Shown here piece by piece: positions 28,802 to 37,139 of a stretch of DNA of 64,000 nucleotides. Positions within the stretch are counted from its first letter, which is position 1, and the number at the start of each line of letters is the position of its first letter. The translations under genes were made by a program, and so were the position numbers. The notes below the pieces were generated by a model, which was given only the letters and a program-made list of their open reading frames with translations, was not told the DNA's origin and searched no databases. Source of the DNA: Xanthobacteraceae bacterium (GTDB taxonomy: Bacteria > Pseudomonadota > Alphaproteobacteria > Rhizobiales > Xanthobacteraceae); assembly GCA_031291475.1 (NCBI GenBank), contig JARLIY010000171.1:1-64000 (forward strand), read 5' to 3'.

Positions 28802-29180
28802 AAAATAAAGTGGAGGCTTCTGTTGCCAGGTGCCTCCGAACCCCGCCTGGCGCTGCTAAGACGCCAGGGCTTCAGATCGGTCTTTCGAGCCGCTTACGCG
28901 GCCAGAGCAACCGGAGCATAGTTGTCGTTTGCAACTATGATTTGGCCCGATAACGGCGGAACCATGCCGAGCAAAAGTACGCCCTTTACGCCCTCGTCGA
29001 TCCTATTTCGACCCCGCGACGGGAGTCGGTGATCAGTAATCGGTAATCAGAAGCATCTCTGATTACTGTCACTTTGATGACCGACTCCTCGAATTGGTGG
29101 AGTCGCCGGGTACTGCCCCCGGGTCCGAAAGGTTTATTACGACGTCCGTTTATCGCCATAGCCGGCTTGCGCCGGCAGAA
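28802..29180 (-). ncRNA. ssrA: tmRNA, circularly permuted two-piece form
   Basis: On the minus strand the acceptor piece comes first. It contains TTTCGGACCCGGGGGCAG and ends CGACTCCACCA with encoded CCA (29097-29095). A removed loop (29094-29016) follows, then the coding piece from 29015. The 5' GGGGTCG of the coding piece pairs with CGACTCC of the acceptor piece to remake the tRNA-like stem. The tag frame (28932-28894) reads ANDNYAPVALAA then TAA. A GGAGGC/GCCTCC hairpin followed by a T-rich run (28837-28800) ends the gene. The acceptor 5' end (about 29180) is approximate. This RNA rescues stalled ribosomes together with SmpB. Confidence 0.93.
29022..29088. repeat. Heptad-repeat hairpin inside the pre-tmRNA loop
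   Basis: The units are GGAGTCG, GTGATCA, GTAATCG, GTAATCA, then an about 10-base loop, then TGATTAC, TGTCACT, TTGATGA, CCGACTC. The outer GGAGTCGGT/ACCGACTCC and inner GTAATCAG/CTGATTAC stems are perfect. It occupies most of the segment excised between the two tmRNA pieces. Confidence 0.7.
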
Positions 29181-29213
29181 CGAATATAGGCGCAAAAGGT
29201 TGACGAAAGAAGA

Positions 29214-29298
29214 GGGGCGAAAGCGAATGGGGAATGGCGAAATAGCGAATAGCGAAAAGGATTTAGCCGCCCCACTCGCCATTCGCTAATCGCTCATT
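29214..29298. repeat. Inverted heptad-repeat array between degP and ssrA
   Basis: In the left arm, GCGAA/GGGAA cores recur at 29223, 29230, 29237, 29245 and 29252 (spacing 7, 7, 8, 7). In the right arm, TCGC recurs at 29276, 29283 and 29290. The inner GGGGCG/CGCCCC can pair. The right arm touches the degP stop codon. Confidence 0.65.
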
Positions 29299-30820
29299 AC
29301 TGCAGGCTGAGCGCCACGAACCGCGTTTCGCCGTCGGCGTTGGAGACCAGCAGCACCGCCACTTTCTTGCCCTGGGCCTTGAGCTGGTCGATCCGGGTCT
29401 GCAGATCGGCCGGATTGCCCACGGCCTGGTATTGCACCTCGACGATGACGTCGCCGGCCGACAGCCGCTTGTCGGCCGCCGCCGATGCCACGCTCGCGTC
29501 AACGCCGGTCACCAGCACGCCCTTAACGTTGTCGCGGACCTTGAATTTTTTCCGCAGATCGTCGGACAGGCTGGAAAGCTCGAGCCCCAGCGTTTTCTGC
29601 ACCACGGATTTCTGCGTCGGCGCGGCATCCTTGCCGGTGGTATTCGCCGCCGCCAGTTTTTCTCCGTCTTCGAGCCGGCCGATCTTGACCGTGTGGGTCT
29701 CTTCCTTGCCCTTGCGGATGACGACGACCTCGACCTCCTTGCCGACCGGCGTATCGGCGACGATTCGCGGCAAGTCGTGCATCTCCTTGACGTCGTGACC
29801 GTCGAATTTGACGACCACGTCGCCCGGCTCGATGCCGGCGGGCTTCGCCGGCCCGCGGTCGTCGATGCCGGCAACGAGCGCGCCGCGCGCCGGCTTGATG
29901 CTCAGGCTTTCGGCGATATCGTCGGTGACCTGCTGGATGCGCACGCCGAGCCAGCCGCGCCGCGTTTCGCCGTATTGGCGCAATTGGTCGATGACGGCGA
30001 CCGCCGAATTCGACGGCACCGCAAATCCGATGCCGATCGAGCCGCCGGAGGGCGAAATGATCGCGGTGTTGACGCCGACGACTTCGCCGTTGAGGTTGAA
30101 CAACGGGCCGCCGGAATTGCCGCGATTGATGGCGGCGTCGGTCTGAATGTAATTGTCGTAGGGTCCCGAATTAATGTCGCGGTTGCGCGCCGAGACGATG
30201 CCGGCCGTCACCGTGCCGCCGAGGCTGAACGGATTGCCGATGGCGATGACCCACTCGCCGAGCCGCAGCTTGTCCGAATCGCCGAACTTCACCGCTTTCA
30301 GCGGCTTGTCGTAATGCACGCGCAGCAGCGCCAGATCGCTCTTTGAATCCCTGCCGACCAGTTCGGCCGGCAGCTTGGTGCCGTCGTTGAGGATGACGTT
30401 GATCTCGTCGGCGTCCGCGATGACGTGATTGTTGGTGACCACGAGGCCGGACGGATCGATGATAAAGCCTGAGCCGAGCGAGTTGATGCGGCGCGGCGCG
30501 CGATCCTGATCGCCTGGTCCGCCCTGTCCCCCTTGGCCGCCTTGGCCGCGCCGGTTCTTGAAGAATTCGTCGAAAAACTCCTCCATCGGCGAACCCGGCG
30601 GCAGATCGGGCATGTTGCCGAGGCGGGCGTCCACTTTCTGCGATGTCGAAATGTTGACCACCGCGTCGATCACCTGTTCGGCGACGTCGGCGACGTTCTC
30701 CGGTCCCCGCGCCGCGGCGTTAAAGGCCGGCAGCACCACGATCGCCGCCGCCAGCGCGGCGATGGCCGGGCCGTGCCGCAGCAAGCCGGAGAGATGGCGA
30801 GACATACCTAAGCAAGACAT
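29297..30820 (-). CDS. degP: Periplasmic serine protease of the DegP/HtrA family
   Basis: DegP-type proteases degrade or refold misfolded envelope proteins. The 507-residue product has a signal peptide near residues 12-38, a glycine/glutamine-rich loop, and a trypsin-like domain with the triad in VTNNHVIA (His132), SKSDLALL (Asp162) and RGNSGGPLF (Ser236). Two PDZ domains follow, beginning RRGWLGVRIQQVTDDIAE and TLGLELSSLSDDLRKKF. The ATG at 30820 is preferred for its GCAGGAG ribosome-binding site. It is the last gene of the hflK-hflC-DUF2065-degP run, the usual alphaproteobacterial order. Confidence 0.94.
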   Translation of the reverse strand: MSCLGMSRHLSGLLRHGPAIAALAAAIVVLPAFNAAARGPENVADVAEQVIDAVVNISTSQKVDARLGNMPDLPPGSPMEEFFDEFFKNRRGQGGQGGQGGPGDQDRAPRRINSLGSGFIIDPSGLVVTNNHVIADADEINVILNDGTKLPAELVGRDSKSDLALLRVHYDKPLKAVKFGDSDKLRLGEWVIAIGNPFSLGGTVTAGIVSARNRDINSGPYDNYIQTDAAINRGNSGGPLFNLNGEVVGVNTAIISPSGGSIGIGFAVPSNSAVAVIDQLRQYGETRRGWLGVRIQQVTDDIAESLSIKPARGALVAGIDDRGPAKPAGIEPGDVVVKFDGHDVKEMHDLPRIVADTPVGKEVEVVVIRKGKEETHTVKIGRLEDGEKLAAANTTGKDAAPTQKSVVQKTLGLELSSLSDDLRKKFKVRDNVKGVLVTGVDASVASAAADKRLSAGDVIVEVQYQAVGNPADLQTRIDQLKAQGKKVAVLLVSNADGETRFVALSLQ

Positions 30821-30956
30821 GGACGTCCGTGCTCCTGCGGGGCTCATTTGACGGGAAAGTGGCCTCGTCCCGCCCGGGACGCAAGGCCATAAAAAAGGCG
30901 CGGTGGCAATTAGGAACCGGATTGGGGCGGAAAAGCGACTCCGGACCGTGCCCGGC

Positions 30957-31142
30957 TCAGTGGCGCACCAGCCAAACGACGGCCAGGCCGATCAACGCCG
31001 AAACGATGCCGGTGATCCGTATGCGGCCGTCGGGCATGTCGAGCACCACGGCCATCGCGTGCTTTGTGGCGAGCGGAAACGCCGCCAACAGCAATCCCTC
31101 GATCGCAAAGAACAGGCCGATCGCGGCGAGCAAATCGGTCAT
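30957..31142 (-). CDS. DUF2065 family small membrane protein
   Basis: The 61-residue product begins MTDLLAAIGLFFAIEGLLLA and ends IRITGIVSALIGLAVVWLVRH, two membrane helices around a short loop, as in the DUF2065 (YjeT-like) family. Its function is unknown. It lies six bases after hflC and before degP, the standard position for this family, which suggests a role with the HflKC complex. No anomalies are seen. Confidence 0.9.
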   Translation of the reverse strand: MTDLLAAIGLFFAIEGLLLAAFPLATKHAMAVVLDMPDGRIRITGIVSALIGLAVVWLVRH

Positions 31143-31148
31143 GCACCT

Positions 31149-32081
31149 TTATTTCGATCCCGGCGGCTTCGGTGCCGTGGAAGTTTGGGGAGTGGCCGGC
31201 GTTTCCGGCTGCATCTGGCCCGACGGATCGGAGAAGAAACGAAAGAAATCGGAATCCGGTTTGAGGACCAGGCGCGTATCGCCGTGCTGCATGCTCTTTT
31301 CGTAGGCCTGCATGGAGCGGTAGAAAGCGAAGAAGCCGGTATCGCGGTTATAGGCGTCGGCGAAGATGCGGTTCCGCTCGCTGTCGCCCTGACCGCGGAT
31401 CTGCTCGGACTGGTTGGTCGCGTCCGCCAGCAGCACGGTCACGTCGCGGTCGGCCTTGGCGCGGATTTCCTGGCTCTTCTGGCTGCCTTGGGCGCGGAAT
31501 TCGGCGGCCTCGCGCTGCCGCTCGGTCTGCATGCGCTGGTAAACGGCCTGGCTGTTCTGCTCTGGCAAGTCGGCGCGGCGGATACGCACGTCGACCACCT
31601 TGATGCCGAATTGCGCCGCCTCGTGATCGAGCTGCCCGCGCACCTGCGCCATCAGCTGCTCGCGCATGTCGCGCACCACGTCGACGAGAGTGGCGCCGCC
31701 GAGCACGCTGCGCAGCGCCGAGTTGAGCAGGATCGCCAGTTGCGAACTGGCGCCGGCTTCGCCGACGGTTTGGTAGAATTTGAGCGGGTCGGTGATGCGG
31801 TAACGCGCGAAGGCATCGACCACCAGCCGCTTTTGGTCGGAGGCGATCACCTCCTGGGCCGGCGATTCGAGGTCGAGGATACGCTTGTCGACATAGATGA
31901 CACTGTCGATGAACGGCACTTTCACATTGAGGCCGGGTTCGGTGATGACGCGCACCGGCTGGCCGAGCCGCACCACCAGCGCCTGATGGGTCTGGTTCAC
32001 GGTGAAGAACGTGCTGTAGCTGACGATGGCGGCGATGAGCAGAACAACGGCGGTTACGCCGCCGGCGAGGCTGAGCTTCAT
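31149..32081 (-). CDS. hflC: HflC, FtsH-modulating band 7 protein
   Basis: HflC partners HflK in a membrane complex that surrounds and modulates the FtsH protease. The 310-residue product has an N-terminal membrane anchor (GGVTAVVLLIAAIVSYSTFFTV), the SPFH/band 7 domain (VRVITEPGLNVKVPFIDSVIYVD, then VVDAFARYRITDP) and a helical region with EFRAQGSQKSQEIRAKADRDVTVLLADA. The C-terminus is proline-rich. Its start overlaps the hflK stop by four bases, indicating coupling. Confidence 0.95.
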   Translation of the reverse strand: MKLSLAGGVTAVVLLIAAIVSYSTFFTVNQTHQALVVRLGQPVRVITEPGLNVKVPFIDSVIYVDKRILDLESPAQEVIASDQKRLVVDAFARYRITDPLKFYQTVGEAGASSQLAILLNSALRSVLGGATLVDVVRDMREQLMAQVRGQLDHEAAQFGIKVVDVRIRRADLPEQNSQAVYQRMQTERQREAAEFRAQGSQKSQEIRAKADRDVTVLLADATNQSEQIRGQGDSERNRIFADAYNRDTGFFAFYRSMQAYEKSMQHGDTRLVLKPDSDFFRFFSDPSGQMQPETPATPQTSTAPKPPGSK

Positions 32082-33220
32082 GGGTTGCCTCCTGACGACG
32101 GGCCCGAAGCCGGTGCCTGGCGCGAGCGCGGAAGCTCGGTGAGCGGCAGATAGGGCACAACGCCCGGCCCGGCCTGCGGGCCGGTATCGATGATCGTCTT
32201 GTCGCTGCCGCCGAGCACGCGCTCCATGGTCTCCAGATACATGCGCTCGCGGGTCACCTCGGGCGCCTTCTTGTATTGCTCGTAAACTTGCAGGAAGCGC
32301 GAGGTCTGGCCCTTGGCCTCGGCGACGGTCTGCTCGCGATAGGCTTCGGCGTCCTGGGTGATCTTGGCGGCCCGGCCGCGCGCTTCCGGTACAATCCGGT
32401 TGGCGTAGGTCTGCGCCTCGTTCTGCGCCCGCTCGAGATCCGAGCGCGCCGCCTGCACGTCGCGGAAGGAGTCGATCACCTGCGCGGGCGGGTCGACTTT
32501 TTGCAGCTGCACCTGTTGCACCACGATGCCGGCGCCGTAAGTGTCGAGCGTTTTCTGCATCAGGTTCTGCACCGCCGTTTCGGTGGTTTGGCGCGCGCCG
32601 GTGAGGATCGGCTGCAGGGTCGAGTGGCCGACGACCTCGCGCATGGCGGCTTCGGCCACCGCTTTGACCGTTCCTTCCGGATTCTGGATGTTGAACAGAT
32701 AGTCGCCGACGGTGCTCGGCCTGACTTTCCAGAATACCGAGAAATCGACATCAATGATGTTCTCGTCGCCGGTCAGCATCAGGCTTTCCTCGGGCACCTC
32801 GCGCACCGACGTGCCGCGGCGGATGTCTTCCACCGGCCGCATGCCGATGTCGATCTTGTTGATGCGCAAGGCCGGCGGCGTGAGCGCGGTCTCGATCGGA
32901 TAGGGCAGATGATAGTTCAGTCCCGGCTGCACTTCGCGGACGAATTTGCCGAAGCGCAGCACCACGCCGAGTTCATCCGGCTCGACGCGGAAGAAGCCGG
33001 ACAGGCCCCAGAGCACGATGACGGCCAGCGCGATCAGCGCGATGCCGCGGCTGCCGAGGTTGCCGGGAAGGAGCCCCCGCAGACGGTCCTGGCTGCGCCG
33101 TAGAAGCTCCTCGAGATCGGGCGGGCGCGATCCGCCGCCCGAAGGTTGCGGCCCGGAGCTCCACGGGCCCCGCGAGCCCGAGCCCCAAGGCCCGCCGCCG
33201 GATTGATTGCTCCACGGCAT
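32078..33220 (-). CDS. hflK: HflK, FtsH-modulating band 7 protein
   Basis: The 380-residue product has a glycine/proline/serine-rich cytoplasmic N-terminus (residues 1-40), a membrane segment (GIALIALAVIVLWGLSGFF) and the SPFH domain (VVLRFGKFVREVQPGLNYHLPYP, then DENIIDVDFSVFWKV). Helices typical of HflK (GAGIVVQQVQLQKVDPPAQVIDSFRDVQAA) follow. It forms hetero-oligomers with HflC around FtsH. ATG 33220 with AGGAGA upstream is chosen. It is first in the hflK-hflC-DUF2065-degP run; folA-thyA lie 160 bases upstream on the same strand. Confidence 0.95.
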   Translation of the reverse strand: MPWSNQSGGGPWGSGSRGPWSSGPQPSGGGSRPPDLEELLRRSQDRLRGLLPGNLGSRGIALIALAVIVLWGLSGFFRVEPDELGVVLRFGKFVREVQPGLNYHLPYPIETALTPPALRINKIDIGMRPVEDIRRGTSVREVPEESLMLTGDENIIDVDFSVFWKVRPSTVGDYLFNIQNPEGTVKAVAEAAMREVVGHSTLQPILTGARQTTETAVQNLMQKTLDTYGAGIVVQQVQLQKVDPPAQVIDSFRDVQAARSDLERAQNEAQTYANRIVPEARGRAAKITQDAEAYREQTVAEAKGQTSRFLQVYEQYKKAPEVTRERMYLETMERVLGGSDKTIIDTGPQAGPGVVPYLPLTELPRSRQAPASGPSSGGNP

Positions 33221-33380
33221 CAAACTCTCCTGGCGCCGCCCAGGTCCCGGCGGCTTTGGTTTTGGGGGGTTATAGGGGAGCGTTCCGCCCCTTACAACGC
33301 GCAGTTATGCCGCGCCTTGTCGGGCCCCTCGCGGTCCAACGCTGCGCTTATGTAAGGAGCGTTTTGCCGCCGCGCGACCC

Positions 33381-33887
33381 CTATCCGGCGCGCTGGTAGA
33401 TGACGAAGGCGAAAGCGGCGTCGTCGCCGGCCGCCGCTTCATGCTCGTCGCGGGCGATTTCGCGCCAAACTTCGGCATCGATGGCGGGAAAGCGCGTATC
33501 GCCGTCGACGCTTTTGTGGACGCGGGTGACGTCCAGACGCGACGCCAGCGGCAAGGCCTGGGCGTAAATTTCGGCGCCGCCGGCAACGATGATGGCGTCG
33601 GCCGCGCGGCGCAGCGCGTCGCCGCGCGCGGCCGCGATCGCGGCGGCGAAATCCGGCGCCACGACGACGCCCGGCGCGGCGAAAGCCGGATCGCGGCTTA
33701 CCACGATGGTGGTGCGGCCGGGGAGCGGCTTGCCGATCGACAGATAGGTCTTGCGCCCCATGATCACCGGCTTGCCCATGGTCGCCGCGCGGAAATGCGC
33801 CATGTCCGACTTGAGCCGCCACGGCAGGGTATTGCCGCGGCCGATCACGCCGTTCTCGGTAATGGCGGCGACGAGGACGATGTGCAT
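33381..33887 (-). CDS. folA: Dihydrofolate reductase
   Basis: FolA reduces dihydrofolate to tetrahydrofolate with NADPH, regenerating the cofactor consumed by ThyA. The 168-residue product begins MHIVLVAAITENGVIGRGNT, then LPWRLKSDMAHFRAATMGKPVIMGRKTY and IIVAGGAEIYAQAL, the classic substrate and NADPH motifs. The length is normal. It follows thyA by two bases, the usual thyA-folA pair. The start at 33887 is inside a longer open frame, but only this ATG fits the family. Confidence 0.95.
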   Translation of the reverse strand: MHIVLVAAITENGVIGRGNTLPWRLKSDMAHFRAATMGKPVIMGRKTYLSIGKPLPGRTTIVVSRDPAFAAPGVVVAPDFAAAIAAARGDALRRAADAIIVAGGAEIYAQALPLASRLDVTRVHKSVDGDTRFPAIDAEVWREIARDEHEAAAGDDAAFAFVIYQRAG

Positions 33888-33889
33888 CC

Positions 33890-34684
33890 CTACACCGCCA
33901 CGGCGGCCTTGATGTGCGGGTGCGGCTCGTAGCCTTGCAGCGAAAAATCCTCGTAGCGGAAGGCGAACAGATCCTTCACCGCCGGATTGAGCCGCAACGT
34001 CGGCAGCGGGCGCGGGCTGCGGCCGAGCTGCAGGCGCGCCTGCTCGAGATGATTGAGGTAGAGGTGGGCGTCGCCGAAGCTGTGGATGAAGGCGCCTGGT
34101 TTCAGCCCGGTCACTTGCGCGACCATGAGCGTGAGCAGCGCGTAGGAGGCGATGTTGAACGGCACGCCGAGAAACACGTCGGCCGAGCGCTGATAGAGCT
34201 GACACGACAGCTTGCCGTCGGCGACGTTGAACTGGAACAGGCAGTGGCACGGCGACAGCGCCATGCGATCGTTTTCCGCCGGATTCCACGCGGTGACGAT
34301 CAGCCGGCGCGAAGCCGGGCTGCGGCGGATTTCGGAGACCACGTTGGCCATCTGGTCGATGCTGCCGCCGTCGGGCGTCGGCCATGAGCGCCACTGGCGG
34401 CCGTAGACCGGGCCGAGATCGCCGTTCTCGTCGGCCCATTCGTCCCAGATCCGCACCCCGTGCTCGTTGAGATATTTGATGTTGGTGTCGCCGCGCAAAA
34501 ACCACAGCAGCTCGTAGATGATGGATTTGACGTGCAGCTTCTTGGTGGTGACCAGCGGAAAGCCGCCGGCAAGGTCGAGACGCATCTGGTGCCCGAAGAT
34601 CGAGCGGGTGCCGACGCCGGTGCGGTCGCGCTTTTCCGTGCCCTCGCTGAGCACGCGTTCCATCAAATCGAGGTATTGGCGCAT
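33890..34684 (-). CDS. thyA: Thymidylate synthase
   Basis: ThyA makes dTMP from dUMP using methylene-tetrahydrofolate. The 264-residue product begins [20 protein letters not shown] and has [18 protein letters not shown]. The active site [27 protein letters not shown] contains the catalytic cysteine in PCHC, and [15 protein letters not shown] follows. The length and C-terminal IKAAVAV are normal. It forms an operon with folA. Confidence 0.97.
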   Translation of the reverse strand: MRQYLDLMERVLSEGTEKRDRTGVGTRSIFGHQMRLDLAGGFPLVTTKKLHVKSIIYELLWFLRGDTNIKYLNEHGVRIWDEWADENGDLGPVYGRQWRSWPTPDGGSIDQMANVVSEIRRSPASRRLIVTAWNPAENDRMALSPCHCLFQFNVADGKLSCQLYQRSADVFLGVPFNIASYALLTLMVAQVTGLKPGAFIHSFGDAHLYLNHLEQARLQLGRSPRPLPTLRLNPAVKDLFAFRYEDFSLQGYEPHPHIKAAVAV

Positions 34685-34785
34685 CGGTGGTTTGCGGCGT
34701 TACCGGGCTTCGAGTCGCTGGGCGACCTTAACGCCAAATGAGGCGCGGACGAAGACCGCGCAAGGCCGCGGTGGATATTCTTCCA

Positions 34786-34811
34786 CGTCATTCCGGTAAT
34801 CCGGAATGACG
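34786..34811. repeat. Perfect 11-bp hairpin
   Basis: CGTCATTCCGG and CCGGAATGACG flank a 4-base loop. It is a common alphaproteobacterial intergenic palindrome and could act as a terminator for the OMP remnant. Confidence 0.75.
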
Positions 34812-34821
34812 AGACTTACGG

Positions 34822-35307
34822 CTAGAAAGCCCAGCTGCCGGTCAAATACGGGCCTTGGTCGGTGAAATTGCTTTGCAGGTGCTGCGCCGTGGCCAGATAG
34901 ATACTAGTCGGCGGAAGAATGAGAGTCGTCGGCACCGAGGTCAGCGCGTACTGACTGACCGCAGTGAAATAGACCGCCGCCTGCCAACCCACCTCGATCT
35001 TGAACACCCCGTAGTAGCCGGGCGGGAACGTGTAGGCGGTGGCCAATCTGGCGTCGATGCTGGGAACCACCTGCGTCGCATTGGGCGAAGTCAGCGATTG
35101 GTTGTTGGGCGCCATTGGCGGATCGGTGGTCAAAAAGTTGATGCGGCTCTGCGCGGTGCCGATCAAGGCCGCGCCGGCGGCTTCGCCGATGAACTGGAAG
35201 CCGCCGATGCCGTACTGACCTTTTACTCCCACACGCGGCCCGGCGCCGGTAAACGATGACGTGGTGGTGTAGGAGTTTGAATCCGCGCCGCCCGGGGTCT
35301 GGAACAT
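34822..35307 (-). pseudogene. C-terminal remnant of an outer-membrane beta-barrel protein
   Basis: The 161-residue frame (MFQTPGGADSNSYTTTSSFT to a final YLTGSWAF) looks like the last barrel strands of an Lpg1974-type pore-forming outer-membrane protein, including the terminal phenylalanine used for barrel assembly. No signal peptide or N-terminal strands are present. The frame stays open upstream but runs into the end of the amidase gene without family-like sequence. About half to two thirds of a normal protein is missing, so I call it a truncated remnant; expression of a short protein cannot be excluded. Confidence 0.5.
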
Positions 35308-35390
35308 GCCGCTCAGATTCTGGCCGGCGGCCGTCGCGTGTTGGCTGATTCGCGGTTTTGTCGGGCAACGAGCTTCGCCGACGTGAAATT

Positions 35391-36437
35391 TCAGAACGCC
35401 GCCTTCGCCGCCTTGAACTGGTCGGTGACGTCGCCCGACAGCGAGATGGAATTGGGGTTCAAGATCATCGTCGGCGAACCGGCGACGAGATTCATCTCCA
35501 GGAGATTGGCCCAGATGACGTTCGGCGTCGTGCTGAGCTCGAAATAATAGCGCTTGTCGGTGAGGTTCATCACCGTGCGGTATTCAGTGTTGTAGATTCC
35601 GAATTTCGCGTACGGCGCGCCGAACGGAACCGAGACATTGCGGGCGATGGCAAACGCGCCGGCGACGGCTTCGCGCTCGTCCTTGGGCTGCGGCAAGAGC
35701 GTCATGTAATAGTCGGCGCGGGCAAAGCGGTCTCGTGGATTGACGTTGCCGGGCAGCGGCATGTCACTTGAGGGATGGGAGAAATCGAGCTTCTTCAGGA
35801 GCGCGCGCTGCTGGTCGTAGGCCGGATCGTTGGTCATGATGGTGAATTGGCGGCCATGATGGACGACCGGCTTGCCGTCGATATATTCGATGATCGCGGA
35901 GTCGCCGCCGGCATCCTCCAGCGCCAGATGCACGTTCGCATCGTGGCCGCGCGCCGCGACCATCACCACCTGAATCTTGTCGAGCATGTCGAGCGCCTCG
36001 TTCACGGTCGCGGCGTTGTCGAGGGCGTATTGCGCCCACAATCCGGCCTGCACGCCGGGCTTGGCCGCATCGCGGGCGCCGAAATCGGTGGTGCTCAGAT
36101 AGAGCATGTGCGCGCCGAGGCCGCGCTCGTTGAATCCGTCGGCGGTGCCGATGCCGTAGATCGTGGTCACCATGCTGGCGTATTTGGACGTCCACTTCGC
36201 GGGATTTTGCGCAACCGCCACCGCCGCGCTGGCACGGCCGCCATCGCGGCTCATGCCGCGCGGAAACATTGTGAGGATCGGATCGGTGGATTCCGGCCAG
36301 TCCATCGTCCGCCCGACCAGGACCGCGAGCTTGTTGGTGTTCCACAGCACGCGGGTGCAGGCATCGGCGATTTGCGAGGCGGCAAGCACGATCGCCGCGG
36401 CTGCGAGCGCGCCGTATGCGGCCTTTCGTTTCAACAT
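35391..36437 (-). CDS. Linear amide C-N hydrolase (choloylglycine hydrolase family), exported
   Basis: This Ntn-hydrolase cleaves linear amides such as bile-salt, penicillin V or N-acyl-homoserine lactone type bonds; the substrate here is unknown. The 348-residue product has a signal peptide ending SQIADA directly before CTRVLWNTN, so cleavage would expose the catalytic cysteine. VGRTMDWPES and FNERGLGAHMLYL follow, with ITNDP-like FTIMTNDPAYDQQ and NTEYRTVMNLTDKRYYFE further on. ATG 36437 begins the signal peptide; the longer frame adds nothing conserved. Confidence 0.87.
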   Translation of the reverse strand: MLKRKAAYGALAAAAIVLAASQIADACTRVLWNTNKLAVLVGRTMDWPESTDPILTMFPRGMSRDGGRASAAVAVAQNPAKWTSKYASMVTTIYGIGTADGFNERGLGAHMLYLSTTDFGARDAAKPGVQAGLWAQYALDNAATVNEALDMLDKIQVVMVAARGHDANVHLALEDAGGDSAIIEYIDGKPVVHHGRQFTIMTNDPAYDQQRALLKKLDFSHPSSDMPLPGNVNPRDRFARADYYMTLLPQPKDEREAVAGAFAIARNVSVPFGAPYAKFGIYNTEYRTVMNLTDKRYYFELSTTPNVIWANLLEMNLVAGSPTMILNPNSISLSGDVTDQFKAAKAAF

Positions 36438-36571
36438 GGCTTGATCTCCCGGTATGATCCGGTGGTTGCGATGCATCGCGTCGAGGCTAAAGGGCTGCGA
36501 TCTACGCGAACAAAATAAATTCGGCGCAAGTTGATGCTTTTGCTAACGATGCGCGGAGCGACGCAGCCGGA

Positions 36572-37054
36572 TCATCCGATCAGCGCCGCAAGGAATGCCG
36601 CCGCCCGCTGATAAATCCCCGGCGCTTCGCTTTCGCGCGGGCCGCCGACGGCGAGTTTCAGATCGCCGCCATGCCGCGCCTGTTGGACGCGCAGCCACAA
36701 CGGCGCCTGTTTGAGCGCATCCGGCTCTCCCAGGATCGCGACCAGGAGCGGCTTACGATAAGAGTGCGCCAGCTCGCGCGCGCGCATCGTGCCCGCCGAG
36801 ACGTCCATTCCGCCGGCGTCGATGAGAATCATGCAGGCGTCGGCATCGCGCACATTCCACTCGGTCCGTTGCGCCGGATCGGCGAGCGGCGTCTCTTTGA
36901 GCTGCGGGTATTTTGTCAGCAGTCCAGGCGGTGCCGGAAAATCCTCGGCCCAGCCGCCCTTGGGACACCAGCCGCCATAATCGACGCCGTTATCGATCGC
37001 CACGTCGAGTACCGCGCGATCGACGCCGGTTTGTCCGCCGCAGATGAGTTTCAT
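36572..37054 (-). CDS. Putative molybdenum carrier family protein
   Basis: The 160-residue Rossmann-like product begins MKLICGGQTGVDRAVLDVAI and has WCPKGGWAEDFP, then WNVRDADACMILI and GTMRARELAH, matching the Moco-carrier-like (PF12694-type) family related to LOG/DprA folds. Members are proposed to bind molybdenum cofactor or nucleotides; this is not proven. ATG 37054 directly precedes the conserved start. It stands between the amidase and the CoA-transferase, with no molybdenum genes adjacent. Confidence 0.75.
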   Translation of the reverse strand: MKLICGGQTGVDRAVLDVAIDNGVDYGGWCPKGGWAEDFPAPPGLLTKYPQLKETPLADPAQRTEWNVRDADACMILIDAGGMDVSAGTMRARELAHSYRKPLLVAILGEPDALKQAPLWLRVQQARHGGDLKLAVGGPRESEAPGIYQRAAAFLAALIG

Positions 37055-37139
37055 CGCTTCCTCGAGAGACGCCGGCTGCAAGAATACGCGAAATCCCGGC
37101 TATGGACCGGACGCAATCGCGCCGCGAGAACGGTGTCGT

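Noticed and set aside
34904-35368. Alternative frame overlapping the OMP remnant (154 residues)
   Set aside because: Arginine/histidine-rich shadow composition; the barrel-like frame is the coherent one.
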